Of a stretch of 64,000 nucleotides of DNA, positions 8,471 through 17,542 are shown piece after piece; within the stretch, counting starts at the first letter, position 1, and the number at the start of each line of letters is the position of its first letter. The stretch spans positions 62,001 to 126,000 of the forward strand of contig NZ_CANLZX010000010.1 in assembly GCF_947495675.1 (NCBI RefSeq), read 5' to 3'. Source of the DNA: an uncultured Algibacter sp. GTDB lineage: Bacteria > Bacteroidota > Bacteroidia > Flavobacteriales > Flavobacteriaceae. The notes under the pieces were generated by a model. That model searched no databases. It was not told the DNA's origin and saw nothing but the letters and a program-made list of their open reading frames with translations. The position numbers were made by a program, and so were the translations under genes.

Positions 8471-9870
8471 GAGTAACCTTATTAACTTTATTTCTTTGTT
8501 TTAGCGTATTTAGTAACGCTCAAGATAGTACAAAAACAATCACATTATCTGAATATTTAGGGTATGTTAAGTCCTTCCACCCTATTGTTAAGCAAGCTAA
8601 TTTGATTATAAACGAAAGTGAAGCTAAACTTATGAAAGCTCGTGGTGCTTTTGACCCTAAGTTAGAGGTAGATTATGATAGAAAGAAATTTAAAGGCACC
8701 GAATATTACGATAGACTAAATGCTTCTTTTAAAATTCCAACTTGGTTTGGTGTAGAATTTAAAGGGAATTTCGAAGAAAATACAGGCGATTTTTTAAACC
8801 CGCAAAGTTTTGTACCTCAAGATGGTTTATATAGCGCAGGCGTATCTATTCCTGTTGCAAAAGGATTACTAAGCAATAGCAGAATGGCCATGTTAAGGCA
8901 GTCTAGACTTTATGTAAAACAAGCTAAAGCAGATAGACAGTTACTTGTTAACAACATTTTATATGATGCAACTGTAGCTTATTTTAATTGGCTAAAAACT
9001 TATAATGAAAAAAATGTATACGAAGATTTTTTAACTAACGCCGATATGCGTTTTAAAGGTATTATAAAAAGTTTTGAAGTTGGAGAAAAACCAGCTATAG
9101 ATACTTTAGAAGCAAGAATAACATTGAATAACAGAAAACTTAATTTAGAAAAATCAAGAATTAAGTTTATTAAATCGTCTTTAGAATTATCAAATTACTT
9201 ATGGTTAAATGATAATACACCAATAGAAATTAAAGAAGGTATTATTCCAGACATTAACACTTTTAATACTATAGACAATACTTTAAACACCTCTGGTTTA
9301 GATATAGAAAGTTTTGATTTTGAAAGTCACCCTAAACTTCAATCACTAGATTACAAATACAGAAGTTTAAATATTGAAAAAAGATTAAAGCTGAATAATT
9401 TATTACCTCAAATAGATTTACAATATAATTTTCTATCTCAAACCCCAGAAGTAGCAAGATCATTTAGCACATCTGCTTATAAAAGTGGCGTAAACATTAG
9501 TTTTCCTTTATTTTTAAGGAAGGAACGTGGAGACTTGAAATTAGCAAAAATAAAATTACAGAACACTAAATTTGATATTCAAAATACAAGAGTAAGTCTT
9601 AAAAACAAGATTGATGCTATTAATCAAGAACTAGATTCTTATGTTTTACAAAACGATTTTACAGATGTTATAGTAAATGATTACTCAAAAATGCTATCAG
9701 CAGAAGAACGCAAATTTTTTCTTGGTGAAAGCTCCTTATTTTTGGTAAACTCCAGAGAATCAAAATTAATTGAAGCCAAACTTAAGGCCATAGAAATTGA
9801 AAACAGCTTCTTTAAAACTAAAGCTAATTTATTTAATGTGTTAGCGCTTTCTGAAGTACAAATGAATTAA
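8467..9870 (+). CDS. TolC family outer-membrane channel
   Basis: 467 residues with an N-terminal signal peptide (hydrophobic residues 3-18, cleavage likely after FSNA) and long amphipathic helices in two similar halves, the TolC/OEP layout; YGVNISFPLF-like and ARITLNNRKL-like stretches are typical of these efflux proteins. It forms the outer-membrane and periplasmic tunnel for the exporter encoded just upstream. The ATGA overlap with the fusion-protein gene supports one transcript, which ends at the strong hairpin 9873-9905. Confidence 0.93.
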   Translation: MRVTLLTLFLCFSVFSNAQDSTKTITLSEYLGYVKSFHPIVKQANLIINESEAKLMKARGAFDPKLEVDYDRKKFKGTEYYDRLNASFKIPTWFGVEFKGNFEENTGDFLNPQSFVPQDGLYSAGVSIPVAKGLLSNSRMAMLRQSRLYVKQAKADRQLLVNNILYDATVAYFNWLKTYNEKNVYEDFLTNADMRFKGIIKSFEVGEKPAIDTLEARITLNNRKLNLEKSRIKFIKSSLELSNYLWLNDNTPIEIKEGIIPDINTFNTIDNTLNTSGLDIESFDFESHPKLQSLDYKYRSLNIEKRLKLNNLLPQIDLQYNFLSQTPEVARSFSTSAYKSGVNISFPLFLRKERGDLKLAKIKLQNTKFDIQNTRVSLKNKIDAINQELDSYVLQNDFTDVIVNDYSKMLSAEERKFFLGESSLFLVNSRESKLIEAKLKAIEIENSFFKTKANLFNVLALSEVQMN

Positions 9871-9872
9871 AA

Positions 9873-9905
9873 ATTATCATTCCTATTACTTATAGGAATG
9901 ATAAT
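9873..9905. terminator. Bidirectional terminator between the tolC-like gene and usp
   Basis: A perfect 14-bp inverted repeat (9873-9886 and 9892-9905, core ATCATTCCTAT) with a 5-base loop lies between two converging genes. AT-rich sequence flanks both sides, so it can end transcripts from either direction. Confidence 0.8.
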
Positions 9906-9909
9906 ATAT

Positions 9910-10743
9910 TTAAATTTTAAAGGTCATTACTGGCAATGTAGAGTGATTTGCAACATCTTCTCCTATACTACCTTCAAAGAAATGCGCTAATCCTTTTCTG
10001 CCATGCGTTGGCATAACAATAAGGTCTGCTCCTATTTTATTAGCACAATTCAAAATGCCTTCTTCTACAGAATAATCAGCCACATAAAAAACATCTTTCA
10101 TTTTATCTAAATTGCCTTCTGCTTTTGTAAAGAAATTAACTACTTTTTTCTCAATTTCTAAAGTACTCATAAACCTATCATTAGGTAAATTAACATGAAC
10201 TAAATAAACTTTAGTATCTACTTTACTAAGCATTTTAGTTGCATTTAAATAAGGTTTTATTGTTTCTTCTGAAAAATCGCATGCAAAAGTAACCACATCA
10301 AAATTCACATCAGATACATTGTTTTTTACTACTAAAACAGGGATGTTTGCATTACGCACAACTCGCTCTGTATTAGAACCAACAAAATATTCTTTTAGAC
10401 CACTTGCCCCATGTGATCCCATTACAATTAAATCTGCTTCCTGTTTTAAAGCAATATCATTAACCTCACTAAACACTTTAAAATGTTTAATAATAGGAGT
10501 TAATTTAATATCTTTTAAATAGTCTTTATCTAAAAAATCTTTAAACTTTTGTTCTGCTAGCTGAAGAAAAAATGCTGTTTTTTGATTTTGAAGTCCATCT
10601 GAAGTTGTTAAAACTATATCAGACATTTCAAGCATATGTAGTGCAAGTAATTCAGCATCATATTTTTTAGCAAGTTTTGCAGCTGTTCTTAATGCGTATT
10701 CTGAGTGTTCAGAAAAATCTATTGGGATAATAATTTTTTTCAT
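9910..10743 (-). CDS. Universal stress protein, tandem UspA domains
   Basis: 277 residues made of two UspA-like halves. The first half starts KKIIIPIDFSEHSEYALR and has the nucleotide-loop motif GSHGASG near residue 112; the second half ends with a similar MPTHGRKG motif near 250 and a VANHSTLPVMT stretch. Proteins of this type respond to stress and energy or oxygen limitation. It lies 16 bp downstream of hemN on the same strand, so the pair is probably one operon under the Crp/Fnr-type site upstream of hemN. Confidence 0.93.
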   Translation of the reverse strand: MKKIIIPIDFSEHSEYALRTAAKLAKKYDAELLALHMLEMSDIVLTTSDGLQNQKTAFFLQLAEQKFKDFLDKDYLKDIKLTPIIKHFKVFSEVNDIALKQEADLIVMGSHGASGLKEYFVGSNTERVVRNANIPVLVVKNNVSDVNFDVVTFACDFSEETIKPYLNATKMLSKVDTKVYLVHVNLPNDRFMSTLEIEKKVVNFFTKAEGNLDKMKDVFYVADYSVEEGILNCANKIGADLIVMPTHGRKGLAHFFEGSIGEDVANHSTLPVMTFKI

Positions 10744-10759
10744 GATTTCTTTTTTTTAG

Positions 10760-12124
10760 TTAAACAGTCATAGAAAACAATTGTGTATCTGGTTGTTTTC
10801 TTTGTAATAACACATCAAATGCCATACATACATTTCTAACAAATGGCCGACCCTTTAAGGTTACCTCAATTTTATTATTGCTAATTTTAAGTAACTCATC
10901 TTTTTCCATTTCTTTTAATTGAATCAATGCTTCTGGCAACTCATTAAAATATAAGCTATCTTTTGTCCAAGTTGTTTCAAATTTACACATTAAATTCAAA
11001 ATATGTTTACGGATAATTAAATCTTCTTCATTTAAAATATGCCCTCTATAAACAGGTATTACATTATCGTTAAGCAGTTTATAATAGCTATCAATATCTT
11101 TTACATTTTGAGAAAAACCATACCAACTATCACTAATAGAAGAAACTCCTAAACCAATCATAGCTTGTGTTTTAGAAGCTGTATAGCCCATAAAATTTCT
11201 ATGTAAATCGCCATTCTCCATAGATTTATAAAGTGAATCTGTTGATAATGCAAAATGATCCATCCCTATTTCCTCATAACCAACTTGAGCTAATAAATCT
11301 TTACCTAATTCGTACTGACTTCTTTTTAACTTAGCAGATGGCAAATCGCTATCGTTAAATCCACGTTGTCCGTTTCCTTTTATCCATGGCACATGTGCAT
11401 AACTATAAAAGGCCAATCTATCAGGCAACAACTCCTTTGTTTTTAAAATAGTTTCTTCAACATGTTTTAAAGTTTGAAATGGCAATCCGAAAATAATATC
11501 ATGTCCAACAGAAGTATATCCAATTTCTCTAGCTAGCTCTGTTGCTTTTTTAACATTTTCAAATGGTTGAATTCTATGAATGGCTTTTTGAACCGTTTCA
11601 TTATAATCTTGCACACCATAACTTACCCGTCTAAAACCAACATCAAACAGCGCTTGTAAATGCTCTCGAGTTGTATTATTTGGGTGTCCTTCAAAACTAA
11701 ACTCATAGCCTATGGCTAATTCTGAAGTTTCTAAAATTTTAAGTATTAAGTGTTTTAAATTATCTGGACTAAAAAATGTTGGTGTACCGCCACCTAAATG
11801 CAATTCTTTAATAACTGGTTTCTCATCAAACAGTTCTAAATACAACTGCCACTCTTTTAAAACTGCATTTATGTATGGTGATTCCACACTATGCTGTTTA
11901 GTAATTCTCTTATTACATCCACAAAATGTACATAAGCTTTCGCAAAATGGCAAATGGATATATAAACTAACACCTTCTTTTAAATTGCTTTCATTAACTG
12001 ATTGAATCAATGAAGTCTTCCAGTTTTTTAAGGAAAAAGTTTCATTATTCCAATAAGGAACAGTTGGATAACTCGTATAACGAGGACCAGCAATATTATA
12101 TTTACTGACTAAAGATTCTAACAT
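10760..12124 (-). CDS. hemN: Oxygen-independent coproporphyrinogen III dehydrogenase
   Basis: 454 residues, the usual HemN length. The radical-SAM cluster motif is CESLCTFCGC (near residues 61-70), the CxxxCxxCxC form specific to HemN, followed by ELHLGGGTPTF and the SYGVQDYN stretch. The enzyme decarboxylates coproporphyrinogen III to protoporphyrinogen IX without oxygen, in the cytoplasm. Its presence beside cbb3 oxidase and usp genes fits a low-oxygen programme. A palindrome TATGA-N6-TCATA sits 21 bp before its -7 element. Confidence 0.96.
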   Translation of the reverse strand: MLESLVSKYNIAGPRYTSYPTVPYWNNETFSLKNWKTSLIQSVNESNLKEGVSLYIHLPFCESLCTFCGCNKRITKQHSVESPYINAVLKEWQLYLELFDEKPVIKELHLGGGTPTFFSPDNLKHLILKILETSELAIGYEFSFEGHPNNTTREHLQALFDVGFRRVSYGVQDYNETVQKAIHRIQPFENVKKATELAREIGYTSVGHDIIFGLPFQTLKHVEETILKTKELLPDRLAFYSYAHVPWIKGNGQRGFNDSDLPSAKLKRSQYELGKDLLAQVGYEEIGMDHFALSTDSLYKSMENGDLHRNFMGYTASKTQAMIGLGVSSISDSWYGFSQNVKDIDSYYKLLNDNVIPVYRGHILNEEDLIIRKHILNLMCKFETTWTKDSLYFNELPEALIQLKEMEKDELLKISNNKIEVTLKGRPFVRNVCMAFDVLLQRKQPDTQLFSMTV

Positions 12125-12141
12125 ACCTGACTAATATACAT

Positions 12142-12186
12142 CAAAATTATAGTTATAGATTAGATTAAAATATGATTTATGTCATA
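12142..12186 (-). promoter_or_regulatory. hemN promoter with Crp/Fnr-type box
   Basis: Read on the minus strand, the palindrome TATGACATAAATCATA (12186-12171; half-sites TATGA and TCATA, 6-bp spacer) is followed after exactly 21 bases by TAATTTTG (12149-12142), a TAnnTTTG -7 element. This places the box near -41, as for class II activation by Crp/Fnr proteins. The same arrangement, with the same 21-base spacing, occurs upstream of the TonB gene. Because sodC diverges from here, the box may serve it too. Confidence 0.7.
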
Positions 12187-12246
12187 CCAACTCTTGCAAA
12201 TCAGTTATTAATCCCTTAACTTTCGAGTAAATAAAATTTAAAAAAA

Positions 12247-12816
12247 ATGAAAAAACTAAGCGTTATACTATTCGCCCTAATTATAAGTTTAGCATCTTGT
12301 AAAAAAGAAAAAAAAGAAATAAAAACTGTTGAAACTGAAGTAACAAAAACTGCAGTTGTTGCACCAAAAAAAATAAAAATTGCTCTATCTGCAAAAAGTG
12401 GAAGTGATGTTAGTGGGAATGTTGTATTTAAAGAAGTAGATGGTCAAGTTAGCATGACTGCTATTATTAGCGGATTAACGCCCGGACAACATGCTATTCA
12501 TATACATAACTCTTCTGATTGTTCTTCTCCAGATGGAAAATCTGCTGGTGGCCATTGGAATCCTACAGCACAACCACATGGTAAATGGGGAGCAGAATCG
12601 GGTTATCACAAAGGAGATATTGGTAATTTTACTGCAGATGAGAATGGTAATGGAACTATTTCTTTTACTACTAACGAATGGTGTATTGGTTGTGGTGATG
12701 AAACTAAAGATATTATTGGAAAAGGTATTATTGTTCATGCCGGAGAAGATGATTTAACATCGCAACCCTCTGGAGCTGCTGGTGCTCGTGTTAGTTGTGC
12801 TGGAATTATTCAATAA
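12247..12816 (+). CDS. sodC: Copper/zinc superoxide dismutase, lipoprotein
   Basis: 189 residues. The start is a lipoprotein signal peptide ending LASC, with the lipid-bearing cysteine at residue 19, then a lysine- and glutamate-rich linker. Metal ligands are visible in HAIHIHNSSDC, GGHWNPTAQPHG, HKGDIG and IIVHAGEDD, and the second disulfide cysteine lies in RVSCAG. A WCIGCGD insertion with two extra cysteines precedes the last histidine strand. It converts superoxide to hydrogen peroxide and oxygen in the periplasm. It is divergent from hemN and followed after 38 bp by an ECF sigma gene on the same strand. Confidence 0.95.
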   Translation: MKKLSVILFALIISLASCKKEKKEIKTVETEVTKTAVVAPKKIKIALSAKSGSDVSGNVVFKEVDGQVSMTAIISGLTPGQHAIHIHNSSDCSSPDGKSAGGHWNPTAQPHGKWGAESGYHKGDIGNFTADENGNGTISFTTNEWCIGCGDETKDIIGKGIIVHAGEDDLTSQPSGAAGARVSCAGIIQ

Positions 12817-12854
12817 AAAATCCATTTAATTAAAATCTTTTTTAAATCCTTTGA

Positions 12855-13385
12855 ATGGATATAGACCTTCTTGTAGAAAAATTTAAGCAGAAAGACGAAA
12901 AGGCTTTTGAAAAACTATACAATATGTATTGCGATAGCATGCATGGTGTGATTTACAATATTGTTAGAGACCATGATATTGCTGAAGAGGTTATGCAAGA
13001 TGTTTTTATTAAAGCATGGCACAAAGCAGATAGTTATTCCTCAAAAAAAGGACGCTTTTTTACATGGATTTTAAATATTTCTAGAAATGCCGCTATTGAT
13101 AAAACGCGCTCTAAAGCGTTTAAAAACTCAAAACAAAACCTCAACTCTGATTTTTTCGTAGATATAATTGAAAGCAATGAACGTTTAGACAATACAACGG
13201 ATGCTATTGGTATAAAAAAGTTTGTTGGTAAACTTGCTGAAAAATGCAAACAAGTTATTGAACTTCTATACTTTAAAGGCTACACACAAAGTGAAGCATC
13301 TGAAGCTCTAGATATGCCAATTGGCACAATAAAAACAAGAAACAGAAATTGTATTCAAGAACTTAGAAATATGGTATTGAATTAA
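12855..13385 (+). CDS. ECF RNA polymerase sigma factor
   Basis: 176 residues with sigma region 2 (DHDIAEEVMQDVFIKAWHKADSY, about 43-62, and FFTWILNISRNAAID) and region 4 (YFKGYTQSEASEALDMPIGT, about 138-157). It resembles the SigK-like group because the anti-sigma gene that follows after three bases has an RskA-type C-terminal domain. The ATG at 12855 gives a normal family length. The trigger and target promoters cannot be read here; upstream sodC suggests an oxidative or envelope role, which is inference. Confidence 0.92.
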   Translation: MDIDLLVEKFKQKDEKAFEKLYNMYCDSMHGVIYNIVRDHDIAEEVMQDVFIKAWHKADSYSSKKGRFFTWILNISRNAAIDKTRSKAFKNSKQNLNSDFFVDIIESNERLDNTTDAIGIKKFVGKLAEKCKQVIELLYFKGYTQSEASEALDMPIGTIKTRNRNCIQELRNMVLN

Positions 13386-13388
13386 CGA

Positions 13389-14186
13389 ATGGATATAAAA
13401 GCATACATAGAATCTGGAATTTTAGAGCTATACGTAGCTGGCACACTTTCTGAAAAAGAAAATGAAGAGGTGTATGCACTTATGCAAAAACATCCTGAAA
13501 TATTACAAGAAGTTTTAGAGATTGAAGCAGCTATTGTTAAGTTAACTGCGTCAACTTCTCAAAGAGATAACAACCATATTTTACAACGCATAAAACAATC
13601 ATTAGGGCTTAATGATGACGATGCTAAAGTTATTTCGATAGCTAAACCTAAATACAACTGGATTACTTATACAGGTTGGGCAGCTTCTATTCTTTTGGGT
13701 GTTGGTTTATTATGGACCGTTAATCAAAACAAACAATTACAATCTTATATTCAAGTTGCAGAAACTCAGCAGTCTTTATTAGAAACACAAATTGAAAACT
13801 CTAAAAATAGTTTAGAGGAAGCTAACACTTTAATAAGTGTTTTACGTGACGATAACATTACCAAAATACCTCTAGCAGGTCAAGGAAATTTTGCTGATAC
13901 TTATGCTAAAGTATATTGGGATAAAAATTCGAATCGTATTTTTTTAGATGCACAAGGATTACCTGACCCTCCAGAGGGTAAAGTTTATCAAGTATGGTCT
14001 TTAACATTAAGTCCGCTTACTCCAACCAGTTTAGGAACTATTGATAGTTTTACTACTGATACTAATAAAATCTTCGAAATAGAAAACGCTAATGAGAGTG
14101 AAGCGTTTGGTATTACTCTAGAACCAGCAGGTGGAAGTGAATCTCCAACTATGGAGCAATTGTATACTTTGGGTGTGGTGAGTTAA
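13389..14186 (+). CDS. Anti-sigma factor, RskA-like
   Basis: 265 residues: a cytoplasmic N-terminal helical part (ESGILELYVAGTLSEKENEEV) without a zinc-binding HxxxCxxC motif, one membrane helix at about residues 98-113 (WAASILLGVGLLW), a short coiled coil, and the C-terminal anti-sigma-K domain (LPDPPEGKVYQVWSL and GITLEPAGGSESPT are characteristic). It should hold the sigma factor encoded immediately upstream at the membrane until a signal is received. The three-base gap suggests one transcript. Confidence 0.9.
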   Translation: MDIKAYIESGILELYVAGTLSEKENEEVYALMQKHPEILQEVLEIEAAIVKLTASTSQRDNNHILQRIKQSLGLNDDDAKVISIAKPKYNWITYTGWAASILLGVGLLWTVNQNKQLQSYIQVAETQQSLLETQIENSKNSLEEANTLISVLRDDNITKIPLAGQGNFADTYAKVYWDKNSNRIFLDAQGLPDPPEGKVYQVWSLTLSPLTPTSLGTIDSFTTDTNKIFEIENANESEAFGITLEPAGGSESPTMEQLYTLGVVS

Positions 14187-14213
14187 ACAACAGTTCTGGA
14201 TTAGTTTTATTTT

Positions 14214-14747
14214 ATGTTAAAACACAATATTATATTCCTTTTATTTATAGTAACCCAAATACCTATGATGCTATTCGATTTTAATTCTAAAAGTGATATT
14301 TCCAATTGGAGTACAGTTGATGATGTGGTTATGGGCGGACGCTCTAACGGAAGTTTTAAAATTAATGATGCTGGAAATGGTTTATTCTTCGGTAAAGTTT
14401 CTTTGGAAAACAATGGTGGATTTTCGATGGTGCAATACCATTTTGAAACGAAAAATGTTACTAATTTTTCTAAAGTTTACATAAGATTAAAAGGAGATGG
14501 GAAACCATATCAGTTTAGAGTAAAAACCAATACTTCTGATAGACACTCGTATGTTGCACCTTTTAATACTTCTGGCGATTGGGAGATTATCGAAATTTCT
14601 TTTGAAACCTTATCGCCTGCTTTTAGAGGTAGAAAACTAGATATCCCAAATTACGAAGGTAATCAAATGGAGATGCTTGCTTTTTTAATTGGTAATAAAA
14701 AGGCGGAATCTTTTAGCCTTGAAATTGATTCTATAGTTTTAAAATAA
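14214..14747 (+). CDS. CIA30 family protein
   Basis: 177 residues with the CIA30 (complex I intermediate-associated protein 30) beta-sandwich: FDFNSKSDISNWSTVDDVVMGG (about 21-42, given here in part), GFSMVQYHF and a YVAPF stretch. A hydrophobic N-terminus may be a signal peptide. The molecular role of bacterial members is not established; the fold is galactose-binding-like. It lies 27 bp after the anti-sigma gene and may be the last gene of that unit. It converges with the PLP-enzyme gene, whose stop is adjacent. Confidence 0.88.
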   Translation: MLKHNIIFLLFIVTQIPMMLFDFNSKSDISNWSTVDDVVMGGRSNGSFKINDAGNGLFFGKVSLENNGGFSMVQYHFETKNVTNFSKVYIRLKGDGKPYQFRVKTNTSDRHSYVAPFNTSGDWEIIEISFETLSPAFRGRKLDIPNYEGNQMEMLAFLIGNKKAESFSLEIDSIVLK

Positions 14748-16106
14748 CTAAAGTGCGCTAATAATATCGTACTTGGTAATGATTTGATAATTACCATCGT
14801 CCAGCTTAACCATTACGGCATTATTTTCTTTATTAAATAATTTGGAGACAGCCTCAATAGGTGTATTTTTATCTACTATTGGGAATGGTTTATGCATCAC
14901 ATCTTTAATAGGTAAATTTGAAATGTCTTTATTTTCGATGTACTTTCTTAACAAATTTGCTTCATCAATAGCACCAACAAAACCCGTTGAATCTTCAACT
15001 GGAATTTGAGATATTTTATGAGCTTTCATACGTTCTATAGCATGAGACACCAATTCTTCTGTTTTAACAGTAACTAATGGTTTTTCTGAATGGTTTGATA
15101 CTAAATCTGCAGCCGAGGTTATTTCATCTTCAATAAAACCACGCTCTCGCATCCATTCATCATTAAACATTTTACCAACGTATCTGCTTCCATGATCGTG
15201 AAAAAGCACGACCACCACATCGTCTTTTGTAAAATGTTCTTTTAACTGAAGCAGTCCCTTTATAGCTGCCCCGGCAGAATTACCAAGAAACATACCTTCT
15301 TGTTTGGCTAATTTTTGTGTATAAATAGCAGCATCTTTATCGGTTACTTTTGTAAAACCATCAATAACACCAAAATCTACATTTTTTGGTAAAATGTCTT
15401 CACCAATACCTTCGGTGATATATGGATATATTTCGTTTTCATCAAACACGCCTGTTTCATGATATTTTTTAAATACAGACCCATAAGTATCAACGCCCCA
15501 TATTTTTACATTTGGATTTTTTTCTTTCAAGTATTTACCTACTCCCGAAATAGTTCCGCCAGTACCTACACCTACAACAAAATGTGTTACTTTACCATCG
15601 GTTTGTTTCCAAATTTCTGGCCCTGTACTTTCATAATGTGCTAAACTATTACTAGGATTATCGTATTGGTTTACATACCATGAATTTGGGGTTTCTTCTG
15701 CAAGTCGTTTAGATGTAGAATAATAGGATTTTGGATCTTCTGGCTCTACATTTGTTGGGCAAACAACCACTTTACTACCAACAGCACGAAGAATATCCAT
15801 TTTTTCTTTGCTCTGTTTATCACTTATTACACAAATCATTTTATAACCTTTAACAATGGCTGCTAGGGCTAAGCCCATACCTGTATTTCCGGACGTTCCT
15901 TCAATAATGGTCCCTCCTGGTTTTAAGCTACCATTGGCCTCGGCGTCTTCTATCATTTTTACGGCCATCCTATCTTTTGTAGAATTTCCTGGATTAAAAG
16001 TTTCGTATTTTGATAATACTAAACACGGCAAGTCTTTAGTTAAAACATTAAGTTTTACCATTGGTGTATTGCCTATTGTTTCTAGTATATTTTTTGCGTA
16101 ATCCAT
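14748..16106 (-). CDS. Cystathionine beta-synthase-like PLP enzyme with CBS domain pair
   Basis: 452 residues. The N-terminal 330 residues are a beta-family PLP fold: NPGNSTKDRMA contains the cofactor lysine (near 44), GTSGNTGMG binds the substrate or phosphate, and GTGGTISGVG binds the cofactor phosphate. The C-terminal 120 residues are two CBS repeats (VSHAIERMKAHKISQIPV and PIEAVSKLFNKENNAVMV). Such enzymes condense serine or O-acetylserine with homocysteine or sulfide; the exact substrate cannot be set from sequence alone. A likely -7 element TACTTTTG lies upstream at 16130-16123. Confidence 0.92.
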   Translation of the reverse strand: MDYAKNILETIGNTPMVKLNVLTKDLPCLVLSKYETFNPGNSTKDRMAVKMIEDAEANGSLKPGGTIIEGTSGNTGMGLALAAIVKGYKMICVISDKQSKEKMDILRAVGSKVVVCPTNVEPEDPKSYYSTSKRLAEETPNSWYVNQYDNPSNSLAHYESTGPEIWKQTDGKVTHFVVGVGTGGTISGVGKYLKEKNPNVKIWGVDTYGSVFKKYHETGVFDENEIYPYITEGIGEDILPKNVDFGVIDGFTKVTDKDAAIYTQKLAKQEGMFLGNSAGAAIKGLLQLKEHFTKDDVVVVLFHDHGSRYVGKMFNDEWMRERGFIEDEITSAADLVSNHSEKPLVTVKTEELVSHAIERMKAHKISQIPVEDSTGFVGAIDEANLLRKYIENKDISNLPIKDVMHKPFPIVDKNTPIEAVSKLFNKENNAVMVKLDDGNYQIITKYDIISAL

Positions 16107-16122
16107 AATGAATATATTATTT

Positions 16123-16130
16123 CAAAAGTA
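16123..16130 (-). promoter_or_regulatory. Likely -7 element of the CBS-type PLP enzyme gene
   Basis: Minus-strand TACTTTTG (16130-16123) matches TAnnTTTG and lies 16 bases before the ATG. No convincing -33 TTTG was found upstream. Confidence 0.45.
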
Positions 16131-16170
16131 CTAAAAAGCATATTGATAAATGTTAAATGTTAGTTATTTT

Positions 16171-16245
16171 GCGTGTTAAGGATTGTATTAAAAAGCCCAT
16201 AAAGATGCACAAACTAGGACCTGTAATGAAACATTTATGTTCATT
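16171..16245 (+). repeat. Degenerate S-type repeat plus hairpin
   Basis: GCGTGTTAAGGATTGTATTA, then AAAAGCCCATAAAGATGCAC and AGGACCTGTAATG, aligns along its length with the S element at 63315-63397 (GCGTTAGGGATTG, AAAAGCCCACAGCGAGGCAC, AGGACTTGTAACG). The final AGCCCGACCC/GGGTAACGCC part is lost. It runs into a hairpin (AATGAAACAT / ATGTTCATT, 16225-16245). The intergenic space 16107-16306 contains nothing else I can name. Confidence 0.6.
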
Positions 16246-16306
16246 AATTCAAATTTAAAAATAGAAAAGCGTGAATAAAAGTCTACTCCTTGTGGTATTG
16301 CCTTTT

Positions 16307-17542
16307 TTAATTAAAACGAATAGCTTTAACTGGCGATATTTTTGTAATAATGTAAGAAGGTACAAGTAACATGAGTAAACAAAGTAATAATACACCAATA
16401 TTTAGGGCTAGAATGTATCCAAAATTGATATAAACAGGTGCTTCTGTTACGTAATACACGCTTGGGTCTAGTGGAAATAGTTTGAAATATTTTTGTGCAA
16501 ACAAAAGCCCTAAACCTAAAATATTTCCCCATAGTAAACCCAATAAAATAAGGTATGAGGCATTGTAAAGAAATATTTTTCGGATGCTCCAGTTACTACT
16601 GCCTAGAGTTTTTAAAACACCAATCATTTGTGTGCGTTCTAAAATTAAAACGAGTAAAGCAGTTATCATATTAAAACCAGCAATTAAAACCATAATACCA
16701 ATAATTCCATAGGTGTTTTTATCAAAAATTTTAATCCACTCGAATATTGAATAATAACGATCTGTAATGGTTTGAGAGTCTAGTAATGATGATATGTTTT
16801 TGTGTATTTCTGCCCCTTTTTCTTCTAAATCATTATAATCGTTTATAAAAATTTCAAAATTTCCAATTTGATCTTTTTCCCATCTGTTAATACGCTGTAA
16901 GTGACGAATATCTCCAATTAGATATTGCGCATCTAAATCTTGAAATCCCGAATTAAATATACCTGAAATATTATATGTAATGATATTGGGTAATTTCTCG
17001 GGATCGTCTTTTGCAAAGAACATTTGAAACTTATCGCCCACTTTAAAATGTAAACGGTTGGCAAGGTATTTTGAAATTAACACGTTTTCATTACGTTTTT
17101 GGGTGTAATCTGGTAATTTGCCCTCTACGAGAAACTGTTTAAAATAGTCCCAATTATAATCTGCTCCAACACCTTTTAAATTAACGCCTTCAAAATCGGT
17201 TTCGGTACGTATAACACCAAATTTAGAAGCTACACCTTGCACATGTTTTATACCTTTAACGGTTTTAAATTCTGGATAAAAATCTTGATTTATCGATATT
17301 GGATTTAAACTCTCTTGTGAGTTATTACTATCATAATTTGAAATTGTAACATGTCCATTAAAGGCTACTACTTTATCTCTAATTTTTTGTTGCAAACCAA
17401 TACTTATGGCAACTGTAACCATCATAACTACCATACCAATAGCAATTGCAGCGATTCCAATTTTTATTATTGGTGCCGATATGCTACTTTTATACGCTTT
17501 ACTACTAATAATGCGTTTTGCTATAAAAAACTCGTAATTCAA
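16307..17542 (-). CDS. LolC/LolE-like ABC transporter permease
   Basis: 411 residues with the MacB/FtsX layout: one N-terminal membrane helix (about 24-50), a large periplasmic domain (about 50-270), then three helices (about 280-400). The N-terminus NYEFFIAKRIISSK and the end SPVKAIRFN are typical of flavobacterial LolC/E-type permeases, which move lipoproteins toward the outer membrane. The start is TTG at 17542; the family N-terminus would be lost with any later start. Its start codon directly abuts that of the next, divergent gene. Confidence 0.88.
   Translation of the reverse strand: MNYEFFIAKRIISSKAYKSSISAPIIKIGIAAIAIGMVVMMVTVAISIGLQQKIRDKVVAFNGHVTISNYDSNNSQESLNPISINQDFYPEFKTVKGIKHVQGVASKFGVIRTETDFEGVNLKGVGADYNWDYFKQFLVEGKLPDYTQKRNENVLISKYLANRLHFKVGDKFQMFFAKDDPEKLPNIITYNISGIFNSGFQDLDAQYLIGDIRHLQRINRWEKDQIGNFEIFINDYNDLEEKGAEIHKNISSLLDSQTITDRYYSIFEWIKIFDKNTYGIIGIMVLIAGFNMITALLVLILERTQMIGVLKTLGSSNWSIRKIFLYNASYLILLGLLWGNILGLGLLFAQKYFKLFPLDPSVYYVTEAPVYINFGYILALNIGVLLLCLLMLLVPSYIITKISPVKAIRFN

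Noticed and set aside
4767..9870. Complete type I secretion system with its substrate
   Set aside because: No gene for a repeat-containing or leader-bearing substrate is near; only the exporter parts can be supported.
12475..12757. Two overlapping long open frames on both strands
   Set aside because: They lie fully inside sodC, which has a signal peptide and all metal ligands; the others have no family features.
16271..16372. Short GTG-initiated frame on the plus strand
   Set aside because: It overlaps the 3' end of the LolC/E-like gene, has no family features and no promoter.
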